Part shown: piece after piece, positions 16,895-24,816 of the stretch
How the letters are laid out: the number at the start of each line of letters is the position of its first letter
Position numbering within the stretch: position 1 is the first letter of the stretch
Assembly (NCBI GenBank): GCA_028292665.1
Contig: JAQGLW010000090.1
Span: 1-52,472 of the forward strand
Reading direction: 5' to 3'
Source: Herminiimonas sp.
GTDB lineage: Bacteria > Pseudomonadota > Gammaproteobacteria > Burkholderiales > Burkholderiaceae_D
DNA length: 52,472 bases
Made by a program: the position numbers and the translations under genes
The notes under the pieces: generated by a model
Database searches by the model: none
Told to the model about the DNA's origin: nothing
The model's input: the letters and a program-made list of their open reading frames with translations, nothing else

Positions 16895-17944
16895 ATGATT
16901 CTTTTGAAGATGACGATGCGCTTGATTATCGTATTCGCAGCACTGGCAGGGACATTGCCCGCCCTGGCGCAGGATGCGTCGCTGCTGAGCTACAGCGGGC
17001 CGGATCGGGACCGGAAGCTGATTGCGGCCGCGCAGAAGGAAGGCACGTTTACGATATATACGACGATTGCCGATAAGGACATGCCGACCCTGGTCGTTCC
17101 GTTCGAAAAGAAATACGGCATCAAGGTCAAGGTGTGGCGCGCCAGCACCGACAAGGTATTGCAGCGCACCGTCTCCGAAACGGCAGCGAAGCATTACGAA
17201 GTCGACGCAATCCATATCGGCTCTCCCGAGCTGGAAGCGCTCCATCGCGAAAAGATACTGCAGCCGGTCAATTCTCCCTACTTCAAGGAACTGATTCCCG
17301 GCGCCGTGCCGGCCCATCGCGAATGGGCGGCGACATTGCTGTCGGTCTGGGTGCAGGCTTACAACACCAATCTCATCAAAAAGGAAGAGCTGCCTAAAAC
17401 CTATCAGGATCTGCTGGATCCGAAATGGAAAGGCAAACTCGGGATCGAGTCCAAGATTCAGGAATGGTACTCGACCGTCGTGCTGGACATTGGCGAAGAA
17501 AATGGCATCAAGCTGTTCCAGAACATTGTCGCGCGCAACGGCATATCGGTGCGGCAGGGACATTCGCTGCTCAACAACATGGTGATAGCGGGCGAAGTTC
17601 CGATGGCCATCGCGATGTACAACTACATGCCGGAAGCGGCGAAACGCAAGGGTGCGCCGATCGACTGGTTCGTTCTCGATCCGGCGGTGGCGCGCGCCAA
17701 CGGCATGGGCATCGCGCGGCGCGCAACGCATCCGAATGCTGCATTGCTGTTCTACGATTACATGCTGTCGACCGAAGCGCAAAAACTGCTGGTCGGGATG
17801 GATTATGTGCCGACGAATTCCAGGGTGCCTTCCCCGCTGGGCAATCTGCGCATCAAGCTGGTTGACCCTGTATTGACGCTGGACCAGCTTGACAAGTGGA
17901 CCAGGTCCTACGAGGAAGTCGTGCTCAAGGGTGGAAAGAAATAG
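16895..17944 (+). CDS. ABC-type extracellular solute-binding protein
   Basis: The 349-aa protein has a signal peptide (MILLKMTMRLIIVFAALAGTLPALAQ) and the cluster of features of iron/thiamine/2-aminoethylphosphonate-type binding proteins: AAQKEGTFTIYTTIADKDMPTLVVPFEKKYGIKVKVWRAS, then LLDPKWKGKLGIESKIQEWY and ATHPNAALLFYDYMLSTEAQKLL. These act in the periplasm and hand ligand to an ABC permease, but no permease or ATPase gene is present nearby. GAGG is placed 6 nt before the ATG at 16895. Its location after the ThDP enzyme and dehydrogenase suggests it captures their substrate; the ligand is unknown. Confidence 0.9.
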   Translation: MILLKMTMRLIIVFAALAGTLPALAQDASLLSYSGPDRDRKLIAAAQKEGTFTIYTTIADKDMPTLVVPFEKKYGIKVKVWRASTDKVLQRTVSETAAKHYEVDAIHIGSPELEALHREKILQPVNSPYFKELIPGAVPAHREWAATLLSVWVQAYNTNLIKKEELPKTYQDLLDPKWKGKLGIESKIQEWYSTVVLDIGEENGIKLFQNIVARNGISVRQGHSLLNNMVIAGEVPMAIAMYNYMPEAAKRKGAPIDWFVLDPAVARANGMGIARRATHPNAALLFYDYMLSTEAQKLLVGMDYVPTNSRVPSPLGNLRIKLVDPVLTLDQLDKWTRSYEEVVLKGGKK

Positions 17945-18058
17945 AAGCAACGGCGCGCGGCCGGCGGCTGCCGATCGATGGCATGACTTGTGCTTCAGTC
18001 GCACCTGGACTAAGCCAATTTTTAATCCACTCCGTTAAACGCAACCATGAGGGAATTC

Positions 18059-20245
18059 ATGCCATTTGACTTGATTTCACAATACCAGAGAAGCACTGCA
18101 AATAATCCGAGCAACGATATGAAGAATGATGACGGAAAATTGACGGGATTGGCGCGCCGTTTGCGCGCTCCAATCGTGCTGTCCGTGCTGTTGAACGCGG
18201 TGGCTTGCATGCATGGCGCTCCGTTTCTGGTTGCGCAAGCCGAGGCTGCCGAAACCCGGCGCTTTCACGTCGAAGAAGCCACGATCGAAGATGTTCAGCG
18301 GGCGATCAAATCGGGGCAGGTGACAGCCACGCAATTGGTCACGCTGTACATGGAACGCATCAAGGCATATAACGGCACATGCGTCAACGGAGCCGTCGAT
18401 CCCGCAACGGGATTGCAGCTTGGCGTCATTACACCGATCCCGAATGCAGGGCAGATCGATGCACTGATGACGCTCAACATCAGAGGGAAGCGGTCCAGGA
18501 CGGACCCGACGGACAACAGCCAGGACATGCCAGACGCTCTGGAAACCGCCAGGAAGCTGGACGCGGAATTCGCCAGGACCGGAAAACTGGTCGGTCCTCT
18601 GCATGGCATTCCGTTCGCGATCAAGGATCAGTTCGATACCTTCGACATGCGCACGACCAGCGGTTCCGTGGTGAATTATGCCAACGACCGCCCGCCCAGG
18701 GATTCGGAGGTGGTTGCGCGGCTGCGCAAGGCCGGCGCGATTATCCTGGCCAAGTCCAACATGGGCGAATATGCATCCGGCGACCGCAGCACCTACGGCG
18801 GCTCCAGCTGCAACCCCTACGACACAACCAGGAGCCCGGGCCGTTCGAGCGGCGGAGCGGGCGCGGCAGTAGCCGCCAACCTTGTCATGTGCGCCATCGG
18901 CGAGGAGACCGGTCCATCGGCGCGCAATCCGGCCGCCAACAACAGTCTGGTCGGGATCGTCGCGACGTACAGCCTGATCAGCCGGGCCGGCCTGATACCC
19001 GCTTCGTTAACGCGCGACAGGCCCGGTATTCTGTGCCGCACCACGCGAGATGCGGCGACTGTTCTGGGTGCATTGGCAGGATATGACGCGAAGGATCAGG
19101 TGACTGCGGAAAGCGTCGGACGATTGCCGCGCGAGCCTTACAAGAACTTTGCCGATGGAAAAAGCCTCAAGGGCATGCGCATCGGCGTGGTGCGCGAGCT
19201 GATGCAGCCTGCGACCAAGGCCGATGAGGATTCCGTTCGCATCACGAATCAGGCGATTGCCGATCTGGCCAAAGCCGGCGCTGTCGTGGTCGACCCCGGT
19301 CCGAACGGACAGTTGTTCAAGGAGGCGATCAACCAGATCATACCGGCGCTCGATTCTCCGACCCTGACGTCTCTCTACAAGGAGCTTTTCCTTGGAGACG
19401 CACCACAACTGGGCACCCTTTTGGATCTGTCCTCAAACCCGGCCAAACTGCCGACGGATGCCATTTTCCGCATGCTGGTCGAGGGAGAGCCCACCGCACC
19501 CGGCGAGGCTCGTTATGTGATGGATCGATATCTGCACAATCGCGGAGACCGGAATATTCAAAGCATGAACGACCTGATCGAGAAAGCGACGTTCTTTACT
19601 CACCCGCCGGTCGACGGCGTGTCTCTCCCGCCCAAGGCACGGCTCGAAGCGTCGGTGTTCACTACGCAGAAACTGACCAGAAAAAGCGACGGCACCCCGG
19701 TCGTCGTAAAGAAGCCGATCACCACTCTCGACGTCAGTGGTTGGCATGCTCGCAGAGCGGTTCTGCAAATGCTGGTGTTCAAGGTGATGGCCGATAATAA
19801 ACTGGATGCGCTGGTCTATCCGACCAAGACGGTGCCGCCGCCGATCCTGGGCGCGCCGGTGGAACCGACGACACTCAAGTCCGTGTCGGAAAAAACGGAG
19901 GTGATGGTTGATGGCGTTCCCCATATAAGGACTGTCCAAAGAGTGGTCGATACCAGGGCAGCTACCGCCTGGCGCTTCAGTCCCAACAGCGGACTTCCGG
20001 CTATTGCGGTTCCTGCAGGATTTACCAGGGAAGTCTATGACCGTGCGCCGGTCGTGGCGAGCGACGGCAGCATCAAGGCGGGCGAACTGGTCGGTCCCAA
20101 ACCGATTGCGCTTCCGGTCGCCATTGAATTTCTGGGCAGGCCTTACTCCGAACCGGTGCTCCTCGGGATCGCCTCCGGCTATGAGAAGGCAACGCATCAC
20201 CGCCTGCCGCCTGCCGGTTTTCCTCCATTGCCTGACGTGAAGTAA
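18059..20245 (+). CDS. Large exported amidase-signature enzyme
   Basis: The 728-aa product belongs to the amidase signature family. The Ser-cisSer-Lys triad is present: K189 in GIPFAIKDQFDT, the cis-Ser in SPGRSSGGAGAAVAA (about 264) and the nucleophile in EETGPSARNPAA (S287; usually TGGS.R.PA). An N-terminal hydrophobic segment LRAPIVLSVLLNAVACMHGAPFLVAQAEAAE indicates export. The protein is longer than usual (450-520) because of an insert after the N-terminal helix (about 110-165) and an extended C-terminal part. I chose ATG 18059 because AGGGA lies upstream; 18047 and 18119 are alternatives. It hydrolyses an unknown C-N bond in the periplasm or outside. It stands 114 nt after the binding-protein gene. 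Confidence 0.88.
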   Translation: MPFDLISQYQRSTANNPSNDMKNDDGKLTGLARRLRAPIVLSVLLNAVACMHGAPFLVAQAEAAETRRFHVEEATIEDVQRAIKSGQVTATQLVTLYMERIKAYNGTCVNGAVDPATGLQLGVITPIPNAGQIDALMTLNIRGKRSRTDPTDNSQDMPDALETARKLDAEFARTGKLVGPLHGIPFAIKDQFDTFDMRTTSGSVVNYANDRPPRDSEVVARLRKAGAIILAKSNMGEYASGDRSTYGGSSCNPYDTTRSPGRSSGGAGAAVAANLVMCAIGEETGPSARNPAANNSLVGIVATYSLISRAGLIPASLTRDRPGILCRTTRDAATVLGALAGYDAKDQVTAESVGRLPREPYKNFADGKSLKGMRIGVVRELMQPATKADEDSVRITNQAIADLAKAGAVVVDPGPNGQLFKEAINQIIPALDSPTLTSLYKELFLGDAPQLGTLLDLSSNPAKLPTDAIFRMLVEGEPTAPGEARYVMDRYLHNRGDRNIQSMNDLIEKATFFTHPPVDGVSLPPKARLEASVFTTQKLTRKSDGTPVVVKKPITTLDVSGWHARRAVLQMLVFKVMADNKLDALVYPTKTVPPPILGAPVEPTTLKSVSEKTEVMVDGVPHIRTVQRVVDTRAATAWRFSPNSGLPAIAVPAGFTREVYDRAPVVASDGSIKAGELVGPKPIALPVAIEFLGRPYSEPVLLGIASGYEKATHHRLPPAGFPPLPDVK

Positions 20246-20248
20246 ATC

Positions 20249-20310
20249 GAGGGCACGGATCCGTGCCCTCCGCATCCCTGTTCTATCGACGCGCTGTTCG
20301 ACAGCGCGTC
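20249..20310 (+). terminator. Two perfect hairpins after the amidase gene
   Basis: GAGGGCACGGATCCGTGCCCTC at 20249-20270 is a perfect 22-bp palindrome that starts 3 nt after the stop codon. A second stem, GACGCGCTGT/ACAGCGCGTC with a TCG loop, lies at 20288-20310. Neither has a strong T-run, though the DNA after the second is T-rich. They probably end transcription or protect the 3' end of the message. Confidence 0.55.
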
Positions 20311-20333
20311 TCCCCCGCCTGTTTCTTCATTTG

Positions 20334-20347
20334 TTGATTTAAATCAA
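20334..20347 (+). promoter_or_regulatory. Perfect FNR/ANR box
   Basis: TTGAT-TTAA-ATCAA is a full match to the FNR/ANR consensus and fully symmetric. A -10-like CAATAT starts at 20371, within 1 nt of class II spacing (box centre near -41.5), pointing rightwards to the small gene at 20407. Confidence 0.75.
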
Positions 20348-20406
20348 ACCTGCTGTTTATTTCCGCCGGACAATATCTCCTCCAATGGCATATCAAGAGG
20401 CGAGGG

Positions 20407-20634
20407 ATGAATCAGGGTGCTTGCGCGTTTATCAGTGAAAATGTCGTAGAGACTGACAAACATATCCATGAATTTGCCGATGCCGCCCACGCGCAACGGT
20501 TTTATCAATGCCTGTTCAGTATGTCGGAGACAGACGCCTGCCAATGGGTAGCGCCGATCAGGAGCAAACAGAATCCGGCGTTTCTTGCCTGGGTATTTGC
20601 GAAAAAGTGGCTCCCGCTTCGTGAAACTGCCTGA
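20407..20634 (+). CDS. Small hypothetical protein downstream of an FNR box
   Basis: A 75-aa frame starting MNQGACAFISENVVETDKHIHEF with GAGGCGAGGG directly upstream. It contains ADAAHAQRFYQCLFSMSETDACQWVAPI and ends with an aromatic and basic tail (AWVFAKKWLPLRETA). Family unknown and no membrane segment. Support is the combination of perfect FNR box, spaced -10, short leader and ribosome site. A competing minus-strand frame at 20344-20544 overlaps it and cannot be excluded. Confidence 0.45.
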   Translation: MNQGACAFISENVVETDKHIHEFADAAHAQRFYQCLFSMSETDACQWVAPIRSKQNPAFLAWVFAKKWLPLRETA

Positions 20635-20730
20635 ATCGCTTGCCGGGAACCGTTCGATCGCCTGATGAAATCGGTACAGATCATTGATATCTGAATCATG
20701 ACGAAGCTTTTAAAAAAGAATGGGAGACTC

Positions 20731-21300
20731 ATGATGGACCTTATCCTTGATAAAACCGACAAGGGCAGAGAAGAAATCGCAACCCGGAAATATCATTTGA
20801 CGACGCGGCTGCGCAGCTTTTTGCTTGTGATAGACGGCAAGCATAAAACCGGCGACCTTCTGAAGAAGTTTCAAGAGCTCGGACTCAACGATCAGATTCT
20901 TGCGGAATTGCTCGAGAACGGGTTCATTCAAGGCATCGGGTCGCCGCAGGCTGCAGCGTCGATAGCGGCTGACTCAAACCCGGCGGCGGCTCGGCAGGCG
21001 CCCACGATTCGCAACGAGCCGGCACTCCAGCCAATTGCGGCCGGGAGCGAAAGTCAATTCCAGTCCGTCTACCATTTTTACTGTGAAACGATCAAGAGCG
21101 CGATTGGCTTGCGGGGATATGCTTTGCAGTTGAAAGTCGAACGCGCGAGCTCGATTGAGGATTTTCGGTTGTTACGCGATCCATACCTGAAAGCGGTGCT
21201 GAAAACCAAAGGGACTGAAATGGAGCGCAGCCTGCGCGACCGATTGGATCAGCTGCTTTATTCGGGCGAAAAGCCTCCTTCCTACAGATATTCTCAATAA
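20731..21300 (+). CDS. Conserved-type hypothetical protein, 189 aa
   Basis: I start at the ATG at 20731, which has GGGAG five nt upstream; the open frame begins at 20698. The N-terminal part (about residues 1-70) reads LDKTDKGREEIATRKYHLTTRLRSFLLVIDGKHKTGDLLKKFQELGLNDQILAELLENGFI, a small helical, winged-helix-like domain also seen fused to regulators in betaproteobacteria. A Pro/Ala-rich linker (about 75-105) leads to a second helical part (FYCETIKSAIGLRGYALQLKVERASSIEDFRLL) that resembles a helix bundle. There is no signal peptide. It lies in the FNR-box-rich region. Function unknown. Confidence 0.75.
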   Translation: MMDLILDKTDKGREEIATRKYHLTTRLRSFLLVIDGKHKTGDLLKKFQELGLNDQILAELLENGFIQGIGSPQAAASIAADSNPAAARQAPTIRNEPALQPIAAGSESQFQSVYHFYCETIKSAIGLRGYALQLKVERASSIEDFRLLRDPYLKAVLKTKGTEMERSLRDRLDQLLYSGEKPPSYRYSQ

Positions 21301-21410
21301 TCCGCAGCGCGTGCATTCGTCAGTATCGGCATGAAGCCGGTAATCATGAATATTTTCATTACGAGGCGCTTTAACGTCACTGCATGTCCCAAGCATCGGG
21401 AACATCGCTT

Positions 21411-21596
21411 TCAGTGACGGTCACGCAAGTGATCGGATAGCCCGGTATGCCGAACTTTGTGATTGCACAGAGGACATTTCACCTTCGGTTTCGGCTTCGC
21501 ATAAATATAGCCTGCGAATATTCCTGCCATCCAGCCTATGAACAAGGTGATATAAGGCGCAGTAAATTCTTGAAATGCCACCAAGACCAATAACAT
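21411..21596 (-). CDS. Small membrane protein with C-terminal zinc-finger motif
   Basis: The 61-aa protein has one or two hydrophobic segments (MLLVLVAFQEFTAPYITLFIGWMAGIFAGYIYA), a basic linker KPKPKVK and then CPLCNHKVRHTGLSDHLRDRH. The last part spaces ligands as C-x2-C-x11-H-x4-H, close to a classical C2H2 finger (x12). It would sit in the inner membrane with the finger in the cytoplasm by the positive-inside rule. AGGA lies upstream of the ATG. It is convergent with the 20731 gene. Family not recognised. Confidence 0.7.
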   Translation of the reverse strand: MLLVLVAFQEFTAPYITLFIGWMAGIFAGYIYAKPKPKVKCPLCNHKVRHTGLSDHLRDRH

Positions 21597-22035
21597 GTGC
21601 TTTCCTAAGGCGGTTACTTATTCCGGACATCGATTATCGAGGCTGTAATTGTTGCATGCGTTTAATGACTCATGTCATGAAATGCAGCAACTGTTGAGTC
21701 GTATCATAAAACGCAAGAGCGATAAGACGCCTATCAATGAGCACGAATCCATGGCAGGAATCGTTGTTATATCCAGTACATTAATTCTTGTAACCAAGTG
21801 TTCCTGTAAAAAAGGAAACAGCCATTCGGCATGTTTGATAAATATCAAGCTGCGTGATTCATTTGATATTTATAGTCCTTTACTGCCTTGCATTCGAGAA
21901 ATAAAGAATGCTTTTCATTGCCATACAGGCTGATGCAAGCTTTTCAGAAAAGCGGCATTTCAAAAAATAATTTATTTAAAGGCGTGGGTATTCCTCGCAG
22001 CAGATCATTGTCTTGGTAATAAAAAGGTAACTACG
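21597..22035. other. Intergenic stretch with an FNR-dependent promoter
   Basis: Except for the promoter at 21835-21876 I see nothing certain. Open frame 21649-21933 has no ribosome site and runs through the promoter, so I reject it. The stretch from 21883 to 22035 would be the long leader of the next gene or a small RNA: it holds a short GCTTTT/AAAAGC hairpin near 21939-21953. Confidence 0.45.
21835..21876 (+). promoter_or_regulatory. Class II FNR/ANR promoter
   Basis: TTGAT-AAAT-ATCAA (21835-21848) matches the consensus completely. TATAGT lies at 21871-21876, exactly where the -10 element should be if the box is centred at -41.5, giving a start near 21883. The next gene starts at 22036, leaving about 150 nt of leader. 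Confidence 0.8.
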
Positions 22036-22476
22036 TTGAAACATCAAGTTGGTCATATGGAACGACAGCAATGTCCCGACGGTACTGTCGTTCTGACGTC
22101 GCCTCACGCAAGCGTGCGAATTCAAAAAATCTCCGGCTCTGTCTTGCTCCTTGTTATCAACAGCGCAACCGCGCAGGAAGTAAGAGATATTTTATTCGAG
22201 GAAATCCGCGTTCAATTCAACGCAGGCGATAAGCTCAATCTGTTTTTCGACTTGCGGAACGCAATGAGTTCGACGGTCGCAGTCGACATATGGTCAAAGT
22301 TTTTTATCGAGAACATCGGCTATATATCCCATATCAATATACTTGCCGGATCGAAGTCAAATTATTTGACTTGCACCATCATCGAACATTTTGTCAGGAC
22401 AAAAGAACTCTTTCAGATTTTCGAAGATCTGCCAGCGTATGCGATCGCTCTATATATCGCCCTGCAGAATGACTGA
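22036..22476 (+). CDS. Hypothetical protein with STAS-like pattern, FNR-linked
   Basis: The 146-aa product (TTG start at 22036, or ATG at 22057 giving MERQQCPDG) shows alternating strands and helices: VVLTSPHASVRIQKISGSVLLLVINSATAQEVRDILFEEI, NLFFDLRNAMSSTVAVDIWSKFFIENIGYISHINILAGS. This recalls the SpoIIAA/STAS fold, in which a central NLFFDLR-like strand precedes the regulatory serine region, but the match is weak. No signal peptide or membrane segment. It is the first gene after the class II FNR promoter at 21835-21876. Confidence 0.65.
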   Translation: MKHQVGHMERQQCPDGTVVLTSPHASVRIQKISGSVLLLVINSATAQEVRDILFEEIRVQFNAGDKLNLFFDLRNAMSSTVAVDIWSKFFIENIGYISHINILAGSKSNYLTCTIIEHFVRTKELFQIFEDLPAYAIALYIALQND

Positions 22477-22705
22477 GGTGTCGAGTTGCGTGAAAGCCGG
22501 CTGCGGCAATCGTTAAAGGGGAATATCCGTCCCAACGGCATATCGTTTCCGGCTGTCTTTTTTTGATGCCGGCGATAGCGCGCGGACGGACAGTTATTGT
22601 GCGGTTACACATGAATTTTTCCATTGCCGATCAGTCTATTTGTTTATAAGGATGCAGCACAAAACGAATCGCCCGCTGATCCTGTTCGGTTTGAAAGGAA
22701 ATCCC

Positions 22706-22909
22706 ATGAACACTCCATTGCCGGCTTCGGGTTCGAGCGCCGGGACAAGCACTCCGTTGAATCCGGGAGATGAAGCCGCGCCCGGCACACCAGGAACGGG
22801 CGAGGATATCTGTCCGGTATGTCACGGCAGCGGCAAAAAAGAAGACGGAACCAGTTGCACTAATTGCGGCGGCTCAGGACGCATTACCGAGGTGATCGGC
22901 GGCGGCTGA
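22706..22909 (+). CDS. Small protein with a DnaJ-type zinc-binding domain
   Basis: The 67-aa product (MNTPLPASGSS, AAAGGAAA upstream of ATG 22706) has a flexible Ser/Pro/Gly-rich N-terminal half and then CPVCHGSGKK and CTNCGGSGR, two CxxCxGxG repeats as in the zinc-finger region of DnaJ. Four cysteines could hold one zinc ion. There is no J domain. Proteins of this kind may act as thiol or zinc-dependent chaperone-like factors, which is inference. Confidence 0.75.
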   Translation: MNTPLPASGSSAGTSTPLNPGDEAAPGTPGTGEDICPVCHGSGKKEDGTSCTNCGGSGRITEVIGGG

Positions 22910-23036
22910 GTGCGGATATCGTCGATGCAGGAGGAATCATGCATCCCAAACGGCATTTTCAGTAAGCGTCTCCGTAATGCCGGATTGGGCAAGCAGTGAT
23001 TCTTTGTTTAATGAGATCGATTATGGTCGATCAGAC

Positions 23037-23133
23037 TTACCCACATTAACCGTGGATAATTCTGTGGATAACCACGGTTAACGTTGTCTAACTACATGAT
23101 TGCTAACGGCAATATAGCATTGATTTAAATCAA
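23037..23133 (+). repeat. 97-bp element, copy 1 (DnaA-box-like motifs plus FNR box)
   Basis: This stretch aligns without gaps to the reverse complement of 36790-36886; I count 69 of 97 identical positions, with most differences in a spacer of about 10 nt. Shared blocks in order are TTACCCACA, GTGGA, TGTGGATAACCA, AACGTT, CAACTACATGATT-like and TTGATTTAAATCAA at the right end. TGTGGATAA is the exact complement of the DnaA box TTATCCACA, and two further near-matches flank it. In this copy an AACCGTGG/CCACGGTT inverted repeat surrounds the boxes. Confidence 0.8.
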
Positions 23134-23136
23134 TGC
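23117..23136 (+). promoter_or_regulatory. Perfect FNR/ANR box within a 20-bp palindrome
   Basis: GCATTGATTTAAATCAATGC is a perfect 20-bp palindrome whose core is the FNR consensus (23120-23133). It is about 100 bp upstream of the HPP-CBS gene. The nearest -10-like hexamer, GATATT at 23160, is about 4 nt further than class II spacing. Confidence 0.7.
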
Positions 23137-23233
23137 ATCCTTTCCGGCCGGCGTCCGCCGATATTGATCCGGCGCACAAAAACAGCTCGAATCAGGTATG
23201 CTCACCGCGACTTGCAAGCGTGGAGAGAAGTGA

Positions 23234-24427
23234 ATGAAAGCCGTAGTACGTTGGTTGCACGGATTCAAGCCTGGAGCAGTTTCTGTCAATAGTGTCGAGC
23301 AGTTTCGCGCATGTTGCGGCGCGTTGATCGGTATCTGTGCGACCGGTCTGGCATGTCGCCTGATCCTTGGTCCCGTTGACAGCATTTTTTTGATCGCGCC
23401 AATCGGCGCTTCTGCGGTGCTGCTGTTCGCGGTGCCGGGAAGTCCGTTGGCGCAACCGTGGTCGATCGTTGGCGGAAACACGATCTCGGCGATTGTAGGT
23501 GTGGCCAGCGCGCACTGGATCGGCGACCAGTCATGGGCTGCGGCTATTGCCGTCGCCGGGGCAATCGGCGCAATGTTTGCATTACGCTGCCTGCATCCTC
23601 CGGGCGGCGCGATTGCGCTGACCGCCGTCCTCGGCGGGCCGGCAATCCATGCACAGGGTTACCGTTTCGCGCTATCCCCGGTCGGAATCAATTCTCTGTT
23701 ATTGCTGCTGGTTGCCGTCCTCTTCAATAACGCCACCCGTCGCCGTTATCCGCATCCACCGCAACTCGACCATAGCAATAACCACGGTACCAATGATGTC
23801 CGCCCCGGTGATCGGCTGGGCTTTACACCAGCCGATCTGGATGACGTGCTGAAACAATATAACCAGGTGCTCGATGTCAGCCGCGACGATCTTGAAGCCT
23901 TGTTTTTGCAAACCGAAATGCATGCCTACCGCCGCCGTTTTGGTGAAATCACCTGCGCCGACATCATGTCGCACGACCTTGTTACGGTCAAATTCGGCAC
24001 GCCGCTTGACGATGCCTGGAAATTGCTGCGACAGCATCATATCAAGGCGTTGCCGGTGATTGACCATGTGCGTCGAGTCATCGGCATCGTCACCCAGGCC
24101 GATTTCATGAAGCATGCGGATCTGGAAGTCTACGAAGGTTTTGAAACCAAGCTTCGCCGATTCATCCGGCGTACCATGCATACGCATTCTGAAAAACCGG
24201 AAGTGGTCGGTCAGATCATGACCGGTTCGGTGCGCACGGCGACATTGGGGATGCATATCGTGGAACTGGTGCCGCTGCTTTCCGATACCGGACTGCACCA
24301 CATTCCTGTTATCGATGACGAACGGCGGCTTGCGGGAATGGTGACGCAGTCGGATCTTGTCGCTGCGCTGTATCGCGGACGGTTGAACGATGCGGAGCAG
24401 CTATCGGTGCCCGCGTTGCCTGCTTAA
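23234..24427 (+). CDS. HPP-family membrane protein with two CBS domains
   Basis: The 397-aa protein has four to five transmembrane helices in residues about 25-165. The family motifs are IAPIGASAVLLFAVPGSPLAQPWSIVGGN and the name-giving HPPG (FALRCLHPPGGAIALTAVLGG). The cytoplasmic C-terminal half has two CBS domains, near 240-300 (DIMSHDLVTVKFGTPLDDAWKLL ... LPVIDHVRRVIGIVTQADF) and 320-385 (IMTGSVRTATLGMHIVELVPLL ... IPVIDDERRLAGMVTQSDLVAAL). CBS pairs sense adenine nucleotides; HPP proteins have been linked to nitrite transport in plastids and cyanobacteria. Placement behind a perfect FNR box suits a role in low-oxygen nitrogen metabolism, which is inference. Confidence 0.92.
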   Translation: MKAVVRWLHGFKPGAVSVNSVEQFRACCGALIGICATGLACRLILGPVDSIFLIAPIGASAVLLFAVPGSPLAQPWSIVGGNTISAIVGVASAHWIGDQSWAAAIAVAGAIGAMFALRCLHPPGGAIALTAVLGGPAIHAQGYRFALSPVGINSLLLLLVAVLFNNATRRRYPHPPQLDHSNNHGTNDVRPGDRLGFTPADLDDVLKQYNQVLDVSRDDLEALFLQTEMHAYRRRFGEITCADIMSHDLVTVKFGTPLDDAWKLLRQHHIKALPVIDHVRRVIGIVTQADFMKHADLEVYEGFETKLRRFIRRTMHTHSEKPEVVGQIMTGSVRTATLGMHIVELVPLLSDTGLHHIPVIDDERRLAGMVTQSDLVAALYRGRLNDAEQLSVPALPA

Positions 24428-24569
24428 ACCTCTGATGCGTTACGATAGGAGCCGGATGCCCTGGCGCATCGATGCGTCAAGGCGGCAAGGATAAAGCAGC
24501 TTGGTTCGGGAAGGATGCGGCCGGAAGCAAAAGCCGATGCGCCGGCGTAGAATTTATCGCCGGCCGGTT

Positions 24570-24719
24570 TCAGAAAAACGTTTTAACGGCCCATACGATG
24601 AGGGCGATGCTTGTAGCTGCGGAAGCCGTTATACAGAGGACAGCCTGAAGTTTGTTGAAGTTGAAGGCGCCTCGCTGTTCGTCTTGGAACGTTGCCGTCT
24701 TCTGCATGGTCTTTTGCAT
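24570..24719 (-). CDS. 49-aa single-span membrane protein
   Basis: Reading the minus strand from ATG at 24719 gives MQKTMQKTATFQDEQRGAFNFNKLQAVLCITASAATSIALIVWAVKTFF and a TGA at 24570. AGAGGG is placed 6 nt before the start. A polar N-terminus of about 23 residues is followed by one hydrophobic helix (LQAVLCITASAATSIALIVWAV), so it probably spans the inner membrane once. A near-perfect FNR box lies 26 nt upstream of the start, too close for class II activation in this direction. Divergent from the response-regulator gene. Family unknown. Confidence 0.65.
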   Translation of the reverse strand: MQKTMQKTATFQDEQRGAFNFNKLQAVLCITASAATSIALIVWAVKTFF

Positions 24720-24745
24720 GATGCCCTCTTTAGTGATTGCAACTA

Positions 24746-24759
24746 TTGATTTTGATCAT
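24746..24759. promoter_or_regulatory. Near-perfect FNR/ANR box
   Basis: TTGAT-TTTG-ATCAT matches nine of ten consensus positions. It lies between the 49-aa membrane protein gene (minus) and the two-component operon (plus). Its distance to the minus-strand start is too short for activation, so repression or control of the other operon is more likely. Confidence 0.5.
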
Positions 24760-24816
24760 TATAAAGAGACCTTTCCAATGGTCAATAGTCTGACGGGCAA
24801 CTTTTGAATATATAGG

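Noticed and set aside
15590-18004. 804-codon open frame on the minus strand
   Set aside because: It lies opposite three clear genes (ThDP enzyme, dehydrogenase, binding protein), reads as Arg/His/Gln-rich low-sense sequence and has no domain; a shadow of high-GC3 coding DNA.
23041-23090. DnaA-like boxes as a replication origin
   Set aside because: Only one exact and two near boxes, no AT-rich unwinding region, no dnaA, dnaN or parAB genes nearby; a regulatory or repeat function is more likely.
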